64,000 nt of DNA from Pectinatus cerevisiiphilus (GCF_004341685.1 NZ_SMAA01000002.1:62001-126000), one strand, 5' to 3'. Shown: positions 27,093 to 36,762, numbered from the stretch's first letter. Translations and numbers: made by a program. Notes: generated by a model from the sequence alone, not told the origin.

Positions 27093-28178
27093 TTATGCGA
27101 GTATGCTTTTGATGGCATGGCGTACAGTTTTTTCGGGAACAGCGTTATCAGAATGGACTTTTCCGATTTCGTCTAAAAGCACCCAATTGATTTTACCGTT
27201 GACGGTTTTTTTATCATGGAAAAGGTCTTGGTAAATACCGTCTTCTGAGCAGAAAGTACATTTTTGCGGCAACCGGCATAATTCAAGAACGTGGCAGATG
27301 GCCTTTATCACATCATCCTGGATGAAGCCTAAGTCGCGGCTGATAATAGCTGCGCCGACCATACCAATAGATACGGCTTCACCGTGGTTGTATTTTTCGT
27401 ATTTTGTTTCTCGTTCGATGGCATGTGCCAATGTATGGCCAAAGTTGAGAATGGCGCGCAGACCTGTTTCTTTTTCGTCTTTGGCAACGACGGCAGCTTT
27501 GATTTCACAGGATCTGGCAATGATATTTTTAAGCACGTCATTATTTAGGGCAAAAATATCAGCGGAGTGGTCAGTGATATAAGTGAAGAAATTTTTATCA
27601 TAGATCAGGCCATATTTTATTATTTCGGCAAGCCCGGTGGATATTTCCCTGACAGGCAGTGTTTGTAACATGTCAAGGTCAATGAATACTGCCTTGGGTT
27701 GGTAAAAAGAACCAATCAGATTTTTGCCGAGCTGATGGTTTACAGCTACTTTGCCGCCGACAGAGGAATCAACATGTGCCAGTAAGCTGGTCGGCATTTG
27801 GATAAAAGGAATGCCGCGCATATATGTAGAGGCAATAAAACCGGCAATATCGCCCACTACACCACCACCTAAGGCGATTATGGGGGATTTTCTGTCAAGG
27901 CCGGCTTTGATAGCCGTTGTGTATAATTCCTGTGCTACGAAAAATGATTTTGATTTTTCACCGGCAGGTATGCTGGTAAGCTGGGGCGCAAATCCGGCTT
28001 TTTTTAATGCCGCAAGTGTCTGTGCCGCATACAGCTTATCGACGTTGCTGTCAGAAACAACGAGTGCTGTGCGTGAAAAGTTACTGTTAGCAAAAAAACT
28101 GGTAATTGTTTCATGCAGGTCATTGTCTATATAAATATTATAGCTGTTGTCTTTTAAAGGGACTTGTACTGTTTTCAC
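27093..28178 (-). CDS. aroB: 3-dehydroquinate synthase
   Basis: 361 residues. The NAD-binding loop 'GGGVVGDIAGF' (about 104-114), the 'DSSVGGKVAVNH' region and the zinc-binding His of 'LNFGHTLAHAIE' and 'HGEAVSIGM' are present. It converts DAHP to 3-dehydroquinate in the shikimate pathway. It overlaps the aroK stop by four bases, and is the last gene of aroC-aroK-aroB. Confidence 0.96.
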   Translation of the reverse strand: MKTVQVPLKDNSYNIYIDNDLHETITSFFANSNFSRTALVVSDSNVDKLYAAQTLAALKKAGFAPQLTSIPAGEKSKSFFVAQELYTTAIKAGLDRKSPIIALGGGVVGDIAGFIASTYMRGIPFIQMPTSLLAHVDSSVGGKVAVNHQLGKNLIGSFYQPKAVFIDLDMLQTLPVREISTGLAEIIKYGLIYDKNFFTYITDHSADIFALNNDVLKNIIARSCEIKAAVVAKDEKETGLRAILNFGHTLAHAIERETKYEKYNHGEAVSIGMVGAAIISRDLGFIQDDVIKAICHVLELCRLPQKCTFCSEDGIYQDLFHDKKTVNGKINWVLLDEIGKVHSDNAVPEKTVRHAIKSILA

Positions 28179-28684
28179 TTTTTCCTCCTGCGTAGATATA
28201 CCATTATTTCGTTTACTATCTGTAATGGCGATAATTCATCTGTATCTATTATAAAGTCAGCTTGATTATAAAAGGGCATCCTTTGCTTTAAGAGAGCTTG
28301 CATTTTATGCAGGTCATTTTTGAGCAGTGGTCTGTCACCACGTCCTTTTGTCCTATTTAAGATTGTGGGGATGTTGGCACGCAGGCAGACGATTATGTTG
28401 CGGCCGTTTTGCAGAATCTGCCTGTTCGCTTCAAATATTGGGACTCCGCCACCGGTGGAGATGACAGTGTGAGTGCGGTTGCAAGTTTCTTTTATGATGT
28501 CTTTTTCCCGTTGACGAAAATATTTCTCACCAAATTTAGCAAACATTTGCGGGATGGACAGGCCTGCCCTTTCTTCAATTAGTGCGTCTGTATCGACAAA
28601 AGCATAGCTAAGTTTTTCCGCAAGAAGACGGCCGACGCTGCTTTTTCCTGTCCCCATGAAACCTATTAAAACTATGTTCATCAT
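28175..28684 (-). CDS. aroK: Shikimate kinase
   Basis: 169 residues. P-loop GFMGTGKSS (8-16), the 'DTDALIEERAG' shikimate-binding Asp near 33, and 'STGGGVP' near 77 are visible. It overlaps both neighbours by four bases (ATGA), indicating translational coupling within the aro operon. Confidence 0.95.
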   Translation of the reverse strand: MMNIVLIGFMGTGKSSVGRLLAEKLSYAFVDTDALIEERAGLSIPQMFAKFGEKYFRQREKDIIKETCNRTHTVISTGGGVPIFEANRQILQNGRNIIVCLRANIPTILNRTKGRGDRPLLKNDLHKMQALLKQRMPFYNQADFIIDTDELSPLQIVNEIMVYLRRRKK

Positions 28685-29829
28685 CTTTTTCCCAGTCTTT
28701 TTTGGTAGTTTTCAATGGCTTTTTTTACATCATTCATGGCATGGCCGCCGAATTGTTCCAAGACTGCATCAGCTATGGTGAAGGCAGCCATAGCCGCACC
28801 AACTATTGAGGCCGCGGCTACAGCGCAGACGTCGCTGCGTTCTTTGGAAGCCAGCACTTCCTGCTTTGTTTCAATATCAATAGAATGAAGGGGTGACATG
28901 AGGGTAGGGATTGGTTTCATTACGGCACGAAGAACGATATCTTCTCCGTTTGTCATGCCGCCTTCCAGACCACCGGCATGATTGGTACGGCGATAAACCT
29001 GTTTGTTTTCATCATAAAACATTTCGTCATGCATTTTACTGCCGGGATTATATGCATAAGAGACACCCTCGCCTATTTCTACTGCTTTTATCGCTTGAAT
29101 AGACATCAGGGATTGGGCGAGTTTACCGTCAAGCCTTTTATCCCATTGAATGTGTGAACCGAGTCCTTCAGGTGCGCCTTTTACTATTACTTCGAATATA
29201 CCACCCAGAGTGTCACCGGCTTGTCCGGCTTCACGGATTTTCTGCCGCATTTTAGTTTCCGCGGCTTCGTCCAGGCAGTTAAGGTCGGATGTGTTATTGG
29301 CTAATTTAGCATAATTTATGTTGTGCCGGTCTATTTCAACGCCGCCTATGTTTACGACATGGGAAAATACGGAAATACCTATATCCTGTAAAAATTGTTG
29401 GCAGACGGCACCAACGGCTACTTTTGCTGCTGTTTCCCGGGCGCTGGCTCTTTCCAGAATATCACGGATGTCTTTTCTGTCATATTTATGTATGCCAACA
29501 AGATCGGCATGGCCGGGGCGGGCGGCTGTCACTTTTTCTCCGAATGGTTCACCAGTGACCGACATCTTTTGGAGCCAATTACTCCAATCCCGGTTTTTTA
29601 TTTGTAAGGTAATCGGATCTCCTAATGTTTCAGCAAAACGGACGCCTGATAGAATATCGACTTTGTCTGTTTCTATTTTCATGCGGCCGCCTCTGCCGTA
29701 TCCTGTCTGGCGGCGGGCCAGCTTTTGGTTTATTTCGTCAATGTTGATTTTTAATCCGGCAGGCAGACCTTCTAAAATGGCGGTAAGGCATTGGCCGTGC
29801 GATTCACCGGCCGTCAGAAAACGTAGCAT
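28681..29829 (-). CDS. aroC: Chorismate synthase
   Basis: 382 residues, starting 'MLRFLTAGESHG' as usual for the family. Further conserved parts are 'RRQTGYGRGGRMKIE' and 'GGLEGGMTNGEDI'. It makes chorismate from EPSP using reduced FMN, for which the rib operon of this window supplies the precursor. First gene of the aro operon, 37 bases after the dGTPase gene. Confidence 0.96.
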   Translation of the reverse strand: MLRFLTAGESHGQCLTAILEGLPAGLKINIDEINQKLARRQTGYGRGGRMKIETDKVDILSGVRFAETLGDPITLQIKNRDWSNWLQKMSVTGEPFGEKVTAARPGHADLVGIHKYDRKDIRDILERASARETAAKVAVGAVCQQFLQDIGISVFSHVVNIGGVEIDRHNINYAKLANNTSDLNCLDEAAETKMRQKIREAGQAGDTLGGIFEVIVKGAPEGLGSHIQWDKRLDGKLAQSLMSIQAIKAVEIGEGVSYAYNPGSKMHDEMFYDENKQVYRRTNHAGGLEGGMTNGEDIVLRAVMKPIPTLMSPLHSIDIETKQEVLASKERSDVCAVAAASIVGAAMAAFTIADAVLEQFGGHAMNDVKKAIENYQKRLGKR

Positions 29830-29866
29830 AATAACAATCCCTTCTATTGAAATATTACTGTAGAGT

Positions 29867-30874
29867 TTATTCGGCCTTCATCCATTGTCTCCAGACGGGA
29901 GGCACAAATATGTCATTGAATTTGGCAACTGCATAGCTGTCTGTGAGGCCTGCAATATAATCTACAACTATTTGCTGCTTTCCCCAGTGTTCTTCCCTTT
30001 CACGAAATTCCTGGGGCAGCTTATGGAAATGCTTCATATAATAATCAAAAAGTTGTTCGATCACGAAACATGCCTGTTTGCGTTCTTTGGCTAACATGGG
30101 GGAATGATATATGTGTTCAAACATAAAATTACGGAAAATATTCATAACCTCTGCCATATGTTCTGATAATAAAATATCATGTTTATCGGTAGATGACAAT
30201 ATCATATCATTGACCATACCGGTTATCATAGCTGAATGGTCCTCACCTAAGGTCGCTGATACGGCTTTAGGCAGATCTGTCTTTTTTAGCAGGCCGGAGC
30301 GCAGGCTGTCATCAAAATCATGGCAAAGATAGGCTATCCTGTCGGCGATTTTTACGATGCGTCCTTCTAAAGTAAAGGGAGCCGTTTTGCCCGTATGGTT
30401 TAAAATGCCATCTTTTACGGCAAGCGTTAAATTGAGCCCTTGGCCGTTTTTTTCTAAGTATTCGACCATGCGTAAGCTTTGCTCATTATGCGCGAAATGT
30501 CCGACCAAATGGTTCATGGCTTCTTCGCCGGCATGGCTGAACGGGGTGTGGCCTACATCGTGGCCTAAGGCGATTGCTTCTGTAAGATCTTCGTTTAACC
30601 GCAGTCCGCGGGCGATGGTTCGGGAAATCTGCGCCACCTCCAGACTGTGGGTCATACGTGTGCGGTAATGATCTCCAGAAGTAATATAAACCTGCGTTTT
30701 ATGCTTGAGCCGTCGAAAAGATTTTGAATGCAAAATACGGTCCCGGTCGCGCTGGTAGGCTGTGCGGAATGGGCACATGGGTTCTTCACGGCTGCGTTTT
30801 GCCTCACGGCTTTTGGCGGCATCAATGGAAAGTATCGTATATTCAAGTTCTTCAGTTCTTTCTCTGACGTTCAT
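29867..30874 (-). CDS. dgt: Deoxyguanosinetriphosphate triphosphohydrolase (HD domain)
   Basis: 335 residues from the ATG at 30874, chosen over the in-frame GTG at 30886 because GCGGGG precedes it suitably. HD-domain metal ligands: 'RMTHSLEVAQ' (His), 'ALGHDVGHTPFSHAGE' (His-Asp) and a later Asp in 'IADRIAYLCHD'. It cleaves dGTP to deoxyguanosine and triphosphate, or is a type-2 dNTPase of broader specificity. It precedes aroC on the same strand. Confidence 0.88.
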   Translation of the reverse strand: MNVRERTEELEYTILSIDAAKSREAKRSREEPMCPFRTAYQRDRDRILHSKSFRRLKHKTQVYITSGDHYRTRMTHSLEVAQISRTIARGLRLNEDLTEAIALGHDVGHTPFSHAGEEAMNHLVGHFAHNEQSLRMVEYLEKNGQGLNLTLAVKDGILNHTGKTAPFTLEGRIVKIADRIAYLCHDFDDSLRSGLLKKTDLPKAVSATLGEDHSAMITGMVNDMILSSTDKHDILLSEHMAEVMNIFRNFMFEHIYHSPMLAKERKQACFVIEQLFDYYMKHFHKLPQEFREREEHWGKQQIVVDYIAGLTDSYAVAKFNDIFVPPVWRQWMKAE

Positions 30875-30979
30875 ATTTATAATCACCCCGCATAAATAAA
30901 AATTCCCAATGTATAAATATATTATAACGGTCTTATTTGAAAAATAATAGAAGTTAATTTCAACCTATTATATATTTAG

Positions 30980-31000
30980 GACATAATATGATATAATGTC
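30980..31000. promoter_or_regulatory. Palindrome over the -10 region of the LptA-like gene
   Basis: A 21-bp near-palindrome with arms GACATAATAT and ATATAATGTC contains a TATAAT (30992-30997), so a repressor bound here would block transcription. No matching regulator is known to me. Confidence 0.4.
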
Positions 31001-31045
31001 ATTAAATATGAAAAGAGTAATAGAAAATTTTACGGAGGCTTTTTT

Positions 31046-31561
31046 ATGCGTATACTGAAAATATCTTTATTTATGTTAGTGGTAATGCTTATAAGCACCT
31101 GTACGGTGGCTTTTGCATCGCCAAAGGTTACTGCTGATAAAACAACCTTTGACATTTTGACAGGAACATATAAGCTGGACGGTAACGTGCGTGTAGAAAC
31201 CAATAGATTTACTGTTACCGCCGACCATGCGCAGGTGAATCTGTCCTCCTTTGAAGTATGGGCACAGAATAATATCAATTGTGTTTATAACCAGGACGGA
31301 ACTGCACCCATGAATTTTAGTGGTGATAACCTGTACGGTTCGTGGAATGACAAGACGATAACGGTGAAGGGCGGCACAGAGTTCAAGACAGGGTCACTGG
31401 TTATAAAAGCGGATAAGACAAGTTTTAACTGGGATACGAAGATCGCTGATTTTTCCGGTAATGTTGTCGTAACCCAAGATGGCAAGACGAAGACATATGA
31501 CCAGGTAAAATATAATGTGGCCGAAAACAAATTTTTAGATAATAATACCACAGCTAATTGA
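31046..31561 (+). CDS. LptA/OstA-like periplasmic lipopolysaccharide transport protein
   Basis: 171 residues with a signal peptide (1-24, ending 'VAFA'). The mature part consists of OstA-type beta repeats: 'GTYKLDGNVRVETNRFTVTAD' read as two strands, 'GDNLYGSWNDKTITVKGG' and 'ADFSGNVVVTQDGKTKTYD'. In LptA such a beta-jellyroll carries LPS across the periplasm. It stands alone, without lptB or lptC neighbours, so LptA versus a small paralogue cannot be decided. GGAGGC precedes the ATG. Confidence 0.8.
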   Translation: MRILKISLFMLVVMLISTCTVAFASPKVTADKTTFDILTGTYKLDGNVRVETNRFTVTADHAQVNLSSFEVWAQNNINCVYNQDGTAPMNFSGDNLYGSWNDKTITVKGGTEFKTGSLVIKADKTSFNWDTKIADFSGNVVVTQDGKTKTYDQVKYNVAENKFLDNNTTAN

Positions 31562-31620
31562 CGTTAAAAGATTTACAGGATTATCTTTTCATACTGTTAC
31601 TGAAATATGGTGATTAATTA

Positions 31621-31655
31621 CAAAGCAGGCATTGTAAAAATGCCTGCTTTGTTTT
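31621..31655. terminator. Bidirectional terminator between the lptA-like gene and ilvN
   Basis: CAAAGCAGGCATT / AATGCCTGCTTTG stem with a 5-base loop, followed by TTTTAC. Confidence 0.88.
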
Positions 31656-32154
31656 ACATATTTTTTATCGGCGTTATGCCGCGGGACAGAGCAATAGGAC
31701 CAGTACGGGCGACTTCAAGAACTTCATAACAGCTTAACATGTCGGTTAGTGCTGCCAATTTATCCTGTTCACCGGTCAATTCCAAGACCACATTTTCGTG
31801 GCCGACATCGACAATATGCGCCCTGAATATATTAGCTATGTTGATTATGTCGGCACGGACGGCAGGAGTGTCTGCTTTGACCTTTATCAGTACAAGCTCG
31901 CGGCTGATAGAGGGCAGTTCGCTTATATTGACTATTTTGATGACATCTATGAGTTTGGACATTTGGTGGATAACTTTATTGAGCTCCATTTCACTGTAGG
32001 CATTTACAACTACATTTATGCGGGTGACGGCATCTTCTTCTGTGTAACCGGCGTTTATTGTTTCAATGTTAAAGGCACGGCGGCTTATTAAGCCGGAAAC
32101 GTGGGTTAGGACACCTGGTTTGTTTTCTACCAATATGGCTATTTGATATTTCAT
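31654..32154 (-). CDS. ilvN: Acetolactate synthase small (regulatory) subunit 1
   Basis: 166 residues. An ACT domain at the N-terminus ('AILVENKPGVLTHVSGLISRR', shown here as the opening of the ACT fold) and the C-terminal small-subunit domain are present. It confers valine feedback control on the large subunit. Four bases downstream of ilvB1, the standard order. Confidence 0.93.
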   Translation of the reverse strand: MKYQIAILVENKPGVLTHVSGLISRRAFNIETINAGYTEEDAVTRINVVVNAYSEMELNKVIHQMSKLIDVIKIVNISELPSISRELVLIKVKADTPAVRADIINIANIFRAHIVDVGHENVVLELTGEQDKLAALTDMLSCYEVLEVARTGPIALSRGITPIKNM

Positions 32155-32158
32155 GGAT

Positions 32159-33853
32159 TTATGCTTCTCCTTCCATCACCATTTCGTCAAGGCGTTTACC
32201 ACCGGGAACCATCGGCAGTACATCTTGTACTTCGGGAACGATGATATCGATAAGTACCGGACCTTGTTCGTGGAGTATTTTAGGCAATAAGGTTTCTAAT
32301 TCGTCTTTCTTTTCAAGACGATAACCTTTGATACCCATTGCTTGGGCGATTTTGACAATATCAGCTTTACTTTTGAAAAGTGAGTGCGAATATCTTTTAC
32401 CATAAAACATACGTTGCCATTGGGTGACCATACCCAATACAGAATTGTGGATGACAATAATTTTTATGTCTATATTGTAATCGGCTATAGTGGCCATTTC
32501 TTGGCAGTTCATCATAATACTGCCATCTCCGGAAAAGAGGAGCACTGTTTTAGCAGGGGCACCAAGCTTAGCTCCCATAGCTGCTGGCAGACCGTAACCC
32601 ATTGTTCCTAGACCGCCCGATGTAATAAAGTTGCGTGGTGTATAAATTTTAAAGAATTGTGCAGCCCACATTTGGTGTTGTCCTACATCAGTGGCAACAA
32701 TTGTATCGTGGCCGGCTAGTGTGGAGATTTTGCTTATTGCTTCTTGCGCAAGGATATGCTCTGGATCTTCTTTATAAGAAAAAGGATGTTCTTGCTTTAA
32801 TTTTACAACATGCTTGTACCAAGCTTGGCAATTCTTTTTTATAGAGTCAGTGTAAGGAGCAAGTTTTTGCAGGAATAATGGCAGTGACTGTTGCAGGTCA
32901 CCAACTACACTCAAATTAACATTGACGTTTTTATTTATTTCTGCATGGTCTATGTCAAAATGGACGATAGAGGCATGGGGTGCAAATTGGCTTACAATAC
33001 CGGTAACTCTGTCGTCAAAGCGAACACCGATACCGAGTAAAAGATCGCAGCCCATAATAGCCATGTTGGCGGCATACGAACCGTGCATACCGGCCATGCC
33101 CAGAAAACCACTGCTGTCAGGGTCAGCACAACCAAGTCCCATCAATGTACTGGTTATGGGAATGTCTATACTGGCGGCAAGTTTGCGCAGCGACTTATAT
33201 GTAGAAGAAGAGACAATACCGCCGCCGGCGAAGATGACAGGTTTTTGAGCTTTTTGTAAAAGGGCAACAGCCTTATCAATATCGGCTTCATTGCACGGGT
33301 AATCCCCGCTGTATCCGCGCAGCTTGACCTTGTCGGGATATACATAATCGATCTTAGCGGCGAAAGCATCTTTGGCCACGTCTATGACCACAGGCCCGGG
33401 ACGGCCTGTCCTTGCTATGAAAAAGGCTTCTTTGAGTACCCGGGGCAGATCTTTTGCGTGCCTAACCAGGTAATTGTGTTTGGTGATTGGGGAGGTTATA
33501 CCGCAGACATCCGCTTCTTGGAAGGAATCCTTGCCAATGAAGGGTGTGGCAACCTGCCCCGTAATACAAACAAGCGGGATAGAATCTATATTGGCAGTTG
33601 CTATCCCCGTTATTAAATTAGTGGCACCCGGCCCCGAAGTGGCAATACATACCCCAACTTTACCGGTGGCTCTTGCGTATCCGTCAGCAGCATGGACGGC
33701 ACCTTGCTCATGTCGCGTCAATATATGTGGAAACTTTGTCTTATAAATTTCATCATATAAAGTGAGAACAGCTCCGCCTGGATAACCGAAGATCAGTTCT
33801 ACGCCTTCTTTTTTAAAACTTTCTATGATGGCTCTTGCCCCGTTTATATGCAC
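32159..33853 (-). CDS. ilvB: Acetolactate synthase large subunit 1
   Basis: 564 residues. TPP motif GDGSIMMNCQEMATIADY with the matching Asn in 'IIVIHNS' (about 440-470), the catalytic Glu in 'TRHEQGAVHAADGYARA', and the FAD-region 'GMAGMHG'. It condenses pyruvate (or pyruvate plus 2-ketobutyrate) for branched-chain amino-acid synthesis. Start GTG at 33853, eight bases after GAGGAGG. A terminator-like hairpin 32 bases upstream separates it from ilvC and could act as a leader attenuator. Confidence 0.95.
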   Translation of the reverse strand: MHINGARAIIESFKKEGVELIFGYPGGAVLTLYDEIYKTKFPHILTRHEQGAVHAADGYARATGKVGVCIATSGPGATNLITGIATANIDSIPLVCITGQVATPFIGKDSFQEADVCGITSPITKHNYLVRHAKDLPRVLKEAFFIARTGRPGPVVIDVAKDAFAAKIDYVYPDKVKLRGYSGDYPCNEADIDKAVALLQKAQKPVIFAGGGIVSSSTYKSLRKLAASIDIPITSTLMGLGCADPDSSGFLGMAGMHGSYAANMAIMGCDLLLGIGVRFDDRVTGIVSQFAPHASIVHFDIDHAEINKNVNVNLSVVGDLQQSLPLFLQKLAPYTDSIKKNCQAWYKHVVKLKQEHPFSYKEDPEHILAQEAISKISTLAGHDTIVATDVGQHQMWAAQFFKIYTPRNFITSGGLGTMGYGLPAAMGAKLGAPAKTVLLFSGDGSIMMNCQEMATIADYNIDIKIIVIHNSVLGMVTQWQRMFYGKRYSHSLFKSKADIVKIAQAMGIKGYRLEKKDELETLLPKILHEQGPVLIDIIVPEVQDVLPMVPGGKRLDEMVMEGEA

Positions 33854-33884
33854 AATAAATCCTCCTCTGAAGATCAACCACAGA

Positions 33885-33944
33885 CAATAAAAAAGCGGTA
33901 AGACAAGCTGTATTATACAGTCTGCCCCGCCGCTTTTTTTATTG
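33885..33944 (-). terminator. Terminator between ilvC and ilvB1
   Basis: AATAAAAAAAGCGG pairs with CCGCTTTTTTATT around an internal smaller hairpin (ACTGTAT / ATACAG). The tail TTTTTTATTG supports termination of ilvC. Confidence 0.75.
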
Positions 33945-33957
33945 CATCATGATATGA

Positions 33958-34959
33958 TCAATTCTTTTTTTTATTCAGCCATGACATCATTTTGCGAAGT
34001 TTTACGCCGACTTCTTCAAGCTGATGTTCAGCGTGTTTGCGGCGCATCGCATAAAATTGAGCGCGACCTGCTTTGTTTTCAGTGAGCCATTTTGTAGCAA
34101 ATGTACCATCCTGAATATCAGAGAGGATGTGTTCCATTTCCTTTTTGGTGTCGTCGGTAATAAGACGAGGGCCTGCGGTGTAATCACCGTATTCAGCAGT
34201 ATCACTGATGGAATGACGCATTTTAGCCATGCCGCCTTCATACATAAGGTCAACGATCAACTTCATTTCATGGAAACATTCAAAAAATGCAATTTCCGGT
34301 TGGTAACCAGCCTTGACCAAAGTTTCAAACCCAGCAGTGATAAGATGGGTAATACCACCGCACAGGACAGCTTGTTCACCAAACAAATCTGTTTCGGTTT
34401 CTTCTTGGAAGGTTGTTTTGATAACACCTGCGCGTGTACCGCCGATACCGCGTGCATAAGCGAGTGCTATATCCCATGCCTTACCAGAAGCATCCTGGTA
34501 TACGCCGAAGATATCAGGAACACCGCCGCCTTCAACAAAAATACGGCGTACAAGATGACCTGGGCCTTTTGGTGCAACCATGAAGACATCAACGTCAGAT
34601 GGCGGCTGGATCTGCTGGAAATGTATATTGAAACCGTGCGCAAATGCAAGCGCACTGCCTGATTTTAGATTAGGAGCAATTTCTGTTTTATATATTTTAG
34701 CTTGTATTTCGTCAGGAATTAGAATCATGGTAATGTCTGCGCCTTTGACCGCATCTGCGACATTAGTGACTTTTAGGCCAGCGTCTTTAGCCTTCTGAAT
34801 TGATTTGCTGCCAGCGTAAAGACCAACAGTGACATCAATACCGCTGTCCTTTAGGTTTAGGGCATGGGCATGACCCTGACTGCCATAACCAATAATAGCT
34901 ACCTTCTTGTCACTTATTGCATTCCAATTAACATCCTGATCGTAATATACTTTTGCCAT
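33958..34959 (-). CDS. ilvC: Ketol-acid reductoisomerase (class I)
   Basis: 333 residues, class I length. NADPH-binding '[15 protein letters not shown]' (about 24-38), '[10 protein letters not shown]' (about 130), and the metal-binding acidic residues of the C-terminal knotted domain ('[16 protein letters not shown]'). It converts acetolactate to dihydroxyisovalerate. It has its own promoter and operator candidate (35015-35072) and its own terminator, so it can be expressed apart from the flanking acetolactate synthases. Confidence 0.97.
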   Translation of the reverse strand: MAKVYYDQDVNWNAISDKKVAIIGYGSQGHAHALNLKDSGIDVTVGLYAGSKSIQKAKDAGLKVTNVADAVKGADITMILIPDEIQAKIYKTEIAPNLKSGSALAFAHGFNIHFQQIQPPSDVDVFMVAPKGPGHLVRRIFVEGGGVPDIFGVYQDASGKAWDIALAYARGIGGTRAGVIKTTFQEETETDLFGEQAVLCGGITHLITAGFETLVKAGYQPEIAFFECFHEMKLIVDLMYEGGMAKMRHSISDTAEYGDYTAGPRLITDDTKKEMEHILSDIQDGTFATKWLTENKAGRAQFYAMRRKHAEHQLEEVGVKLRKMMSWLNKKKN

Positions 34960-34984
34960 AAATAAAACATCTCCCTAAAATTCT

Positions 34985-35006
34985 AATCAGTAATATAATA
35001 CTGATT
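34985..35006. promoter_or_regulatory. Second palindrome in the ilvC leader
   Basis: AATCAGTA and TACTGATT form an 8-bp perfect inverted repeat around a 6-base centre, just upstream of the ilvC ribosome binding site. It may be an operator or an mRNA hairpin. Confidence 0.45.
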
Positions 35007-35014
35007 GTTAGATT

Positions 35015-35039
35015 TACAATGTTACACACGAACATTGTA
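35015..35039. promoter_or_regulatory. Perfect palindromic operator candidate at the ilvC promoter
   Basis: Arms TACAATGTT and AACATTGTA, nine perfect pairs with a 7-base centre, placed immediately downstream of the -10 element and over the expected transcription start. This is the geometry of a repressor site. Confidence 0.65.
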
Positions 35040-35043
35040 TACA

Positions 35044-35072
35044 AGGATACACTCTGATATTAAATTTGTCAA
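35044..35072 (-). promoter_or_regulatory. ilvC promoter
   Basis: Minus strand: TTGACA at 35072-35067, 17-bp spacer, TATCCT at 35049-35044. Confidence 0.75.
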
Positions 35073-35109
35073 TAGAGATTCAAGAAAAAAATTACATAAA
35101 TACATTTTG

Positions 35110-36762
35110 CTAAAAATTTATGAATGTATTTAATCTAGCGTCCGTGTTTGCCATGGGGTCGACGAAAGCCTTGCCAATATTGACGACAAGCGCTGTAGGT
35201 CCCTTTTGCTTTAAAGCGTCACTGAAGGATTCGACAAACTCATCCATACTGTGAACTGTGTAGGCTTTGATACCAAAACTTTCAATGTATTTAGTATAAT
35301 TCATTTTGTATTCGAAGTTGCAGGAGAAATATCTTGCACCATAAAACACCTTTTGCAATTGTCTTATCATGCCCAATGATTCATTATTTATGATGATTGA
35401 TATAATAGGCAGATGGAGGGCGGCTATTGTATAATATTCGCTGCCGGTCATCTTGATACCGCCGTCACCGGCAATATGGATAACTCTTTTTTCGTTTCCA
35501 AAGTAAAGCTGTATGCCGAGTGCTGCGGGCAGACCAAATCCCATAGTACCAAGACCACCTGAAGTAAACCAGGTGCGGGGCTGGTAGCGTCGTATATGCT
35601 GGGCGGCCCACATCTGATGCTGTCCCACATCAGTGGCTACTACATAATCCCCCTTATTTATCGATCGGGAGATATAGTGCATTATGTTTGGAACATCATA
35701 TTTACCAGTATATTCATATGCAAATTTTTCTCTATGCTTTTGCAGAATTTGCCACCATGAGTTTAAATTGTTTATGGGTTCACGCTGCATTAAGAGGTTT
35801 AGGATAGTCTTCATGTCACCAGATAAGCCAATATTACTATGTACATTTTTGTCTATTTCAGCAGGATCAATGTCTATATGGATGAAATGCTTCTCATATA
35901 CATAGTGGGTGATATTACCTGTCTGCCTGTCGCCAAAACGGCTGCCGACAGCTATTATTAAATCGGCTTCGGCAACTGCATAATTGGCTGACTTTCGCCC
36001 ATGCAGGCCGGCAAACCCCATATAGAGGGGATGGTCGCTGGGAAAGGCACCTATTCCCATTAGGGTAGAAACAACAGGAATTTTGTATTTTTCGGCAAAA
36101 GACAAAAGTTCTTTGTGCGCTTCACCGATGATTACACCACCGCCAGCTATAATGACAGGCCGCCGGGAGTTTAAAATTTCATTTATAGCTTCAGCTGCGC
36201 AGATGAGAAAATCGGCATCTGGTTTAGCAGCAGGGGGCTCCGCTTCTTTTGCTGGGTAGGCGACATCAGCATAGAAGAAGTCTTTGGGGATGTCTATGAG
36301 GACGGGCCCCTTACGGCCGCTACAAGCAAGTGAGAAGGATTCCCGCAGCAAGGGAATAAGTTCATTGGCGTTTTGCAGCTTAAAATTATGTTTGGTTATG
36401 GGCATAGTGATACCAAAGATGTCAGTTTCTTGAAAAGAGTCTTTACCCAGCAGGGAACTATCTACTTGTCCTGTTATGATGACCATGGGGATTGAATCCA
36501 TAAATGCTGTGGCTATTCCGGTTACTAAGTTTGTGGCACCGGGGCCTGAGGTTGCTATACATACGCCGGCTTTACCACTGGCGCGGGCATAGCCGTCTGC
36601 GGCATGGGCAGCTGACTGTTCATGCGTAGTTAAAATGAAATCAATGTCGTTGGTTTTGCTGAGGGCATCAAAAAGGGGCAGGATCATTCCTCCTGGATAA
36701 CCGAAAATAGTATTTATGCCATTTTCCTTGAGACATTTTATGATTGCTTGTGATCCTTCCAT
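35110..36762 (-). CDS. Acetolactate synthase large subunit 2
   Basis: 550 residues from the ATG at 36762 (GAGGT seven bases upstream; an in-frame ATG at 36804 lacks a site). Same domains as ilvB1, with 'THEQSAAHAADGYARASGK' at the catalytic Glu and the TPP motif GDGGIKMTGSEYYTIAALHL. The 'MTGSE' stretch differs from the usual 'MNxQE', so this isozyme has diverged. It follows its small subunit, the reverse of the usual large-then-small order. Probably a second isozyme; a purely catabolic acetolactate synthase is less likely, because 'GRKGPVLIDIPKD' and the presence of a small subunit point to the FAD type. Confidence 0.9.
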   Translation of the reverse strand: MEGSQAIIKCLKENGINTIFGYPGGMILPLFDALSKTNDIDFILTTHEQSAAHAADGYARASGKAGVCIATSGPGATNLVTGIATAFMDSIPMVIITGQVDSSLLGKDSFQETDIFGITMPITKHNFKLQNANELIPLLRESFSLACSGRKGPVLIDIPKDFFYADVAYPAKEAEPPAAKPDADFLICAAEAINEILNSRRPVIIAGGGVIIGEAHKELLSFAEKYKIPVVSTLMGIGAFPSDHPLYMGFAGLHGRKSANYAVAEADLIIAVGSRFGDRQTGNITHYVYEKHFIHIDIDPAEIDKNVHSNIGLSGDMKTILNLLMQREPINNLNSWWQILQKHREKFAYEYTGKYDVPNIMHYISRSINKGDYVVATDVGQHQMWAAQHIRRYQPRTWFTSGGLGTMGFGLPAALGIQLYFGNEKRVIHIAGDGGIKMTGSEYYTIAALHLPIISIIINNESLGMIRQLQKVFYGARYFSCNFEYKMNYTKYIESFGIKAYTVHSMDEFVESFSDALKQKGPTALVVNIGKAFVDPMANTDARLNTFINF

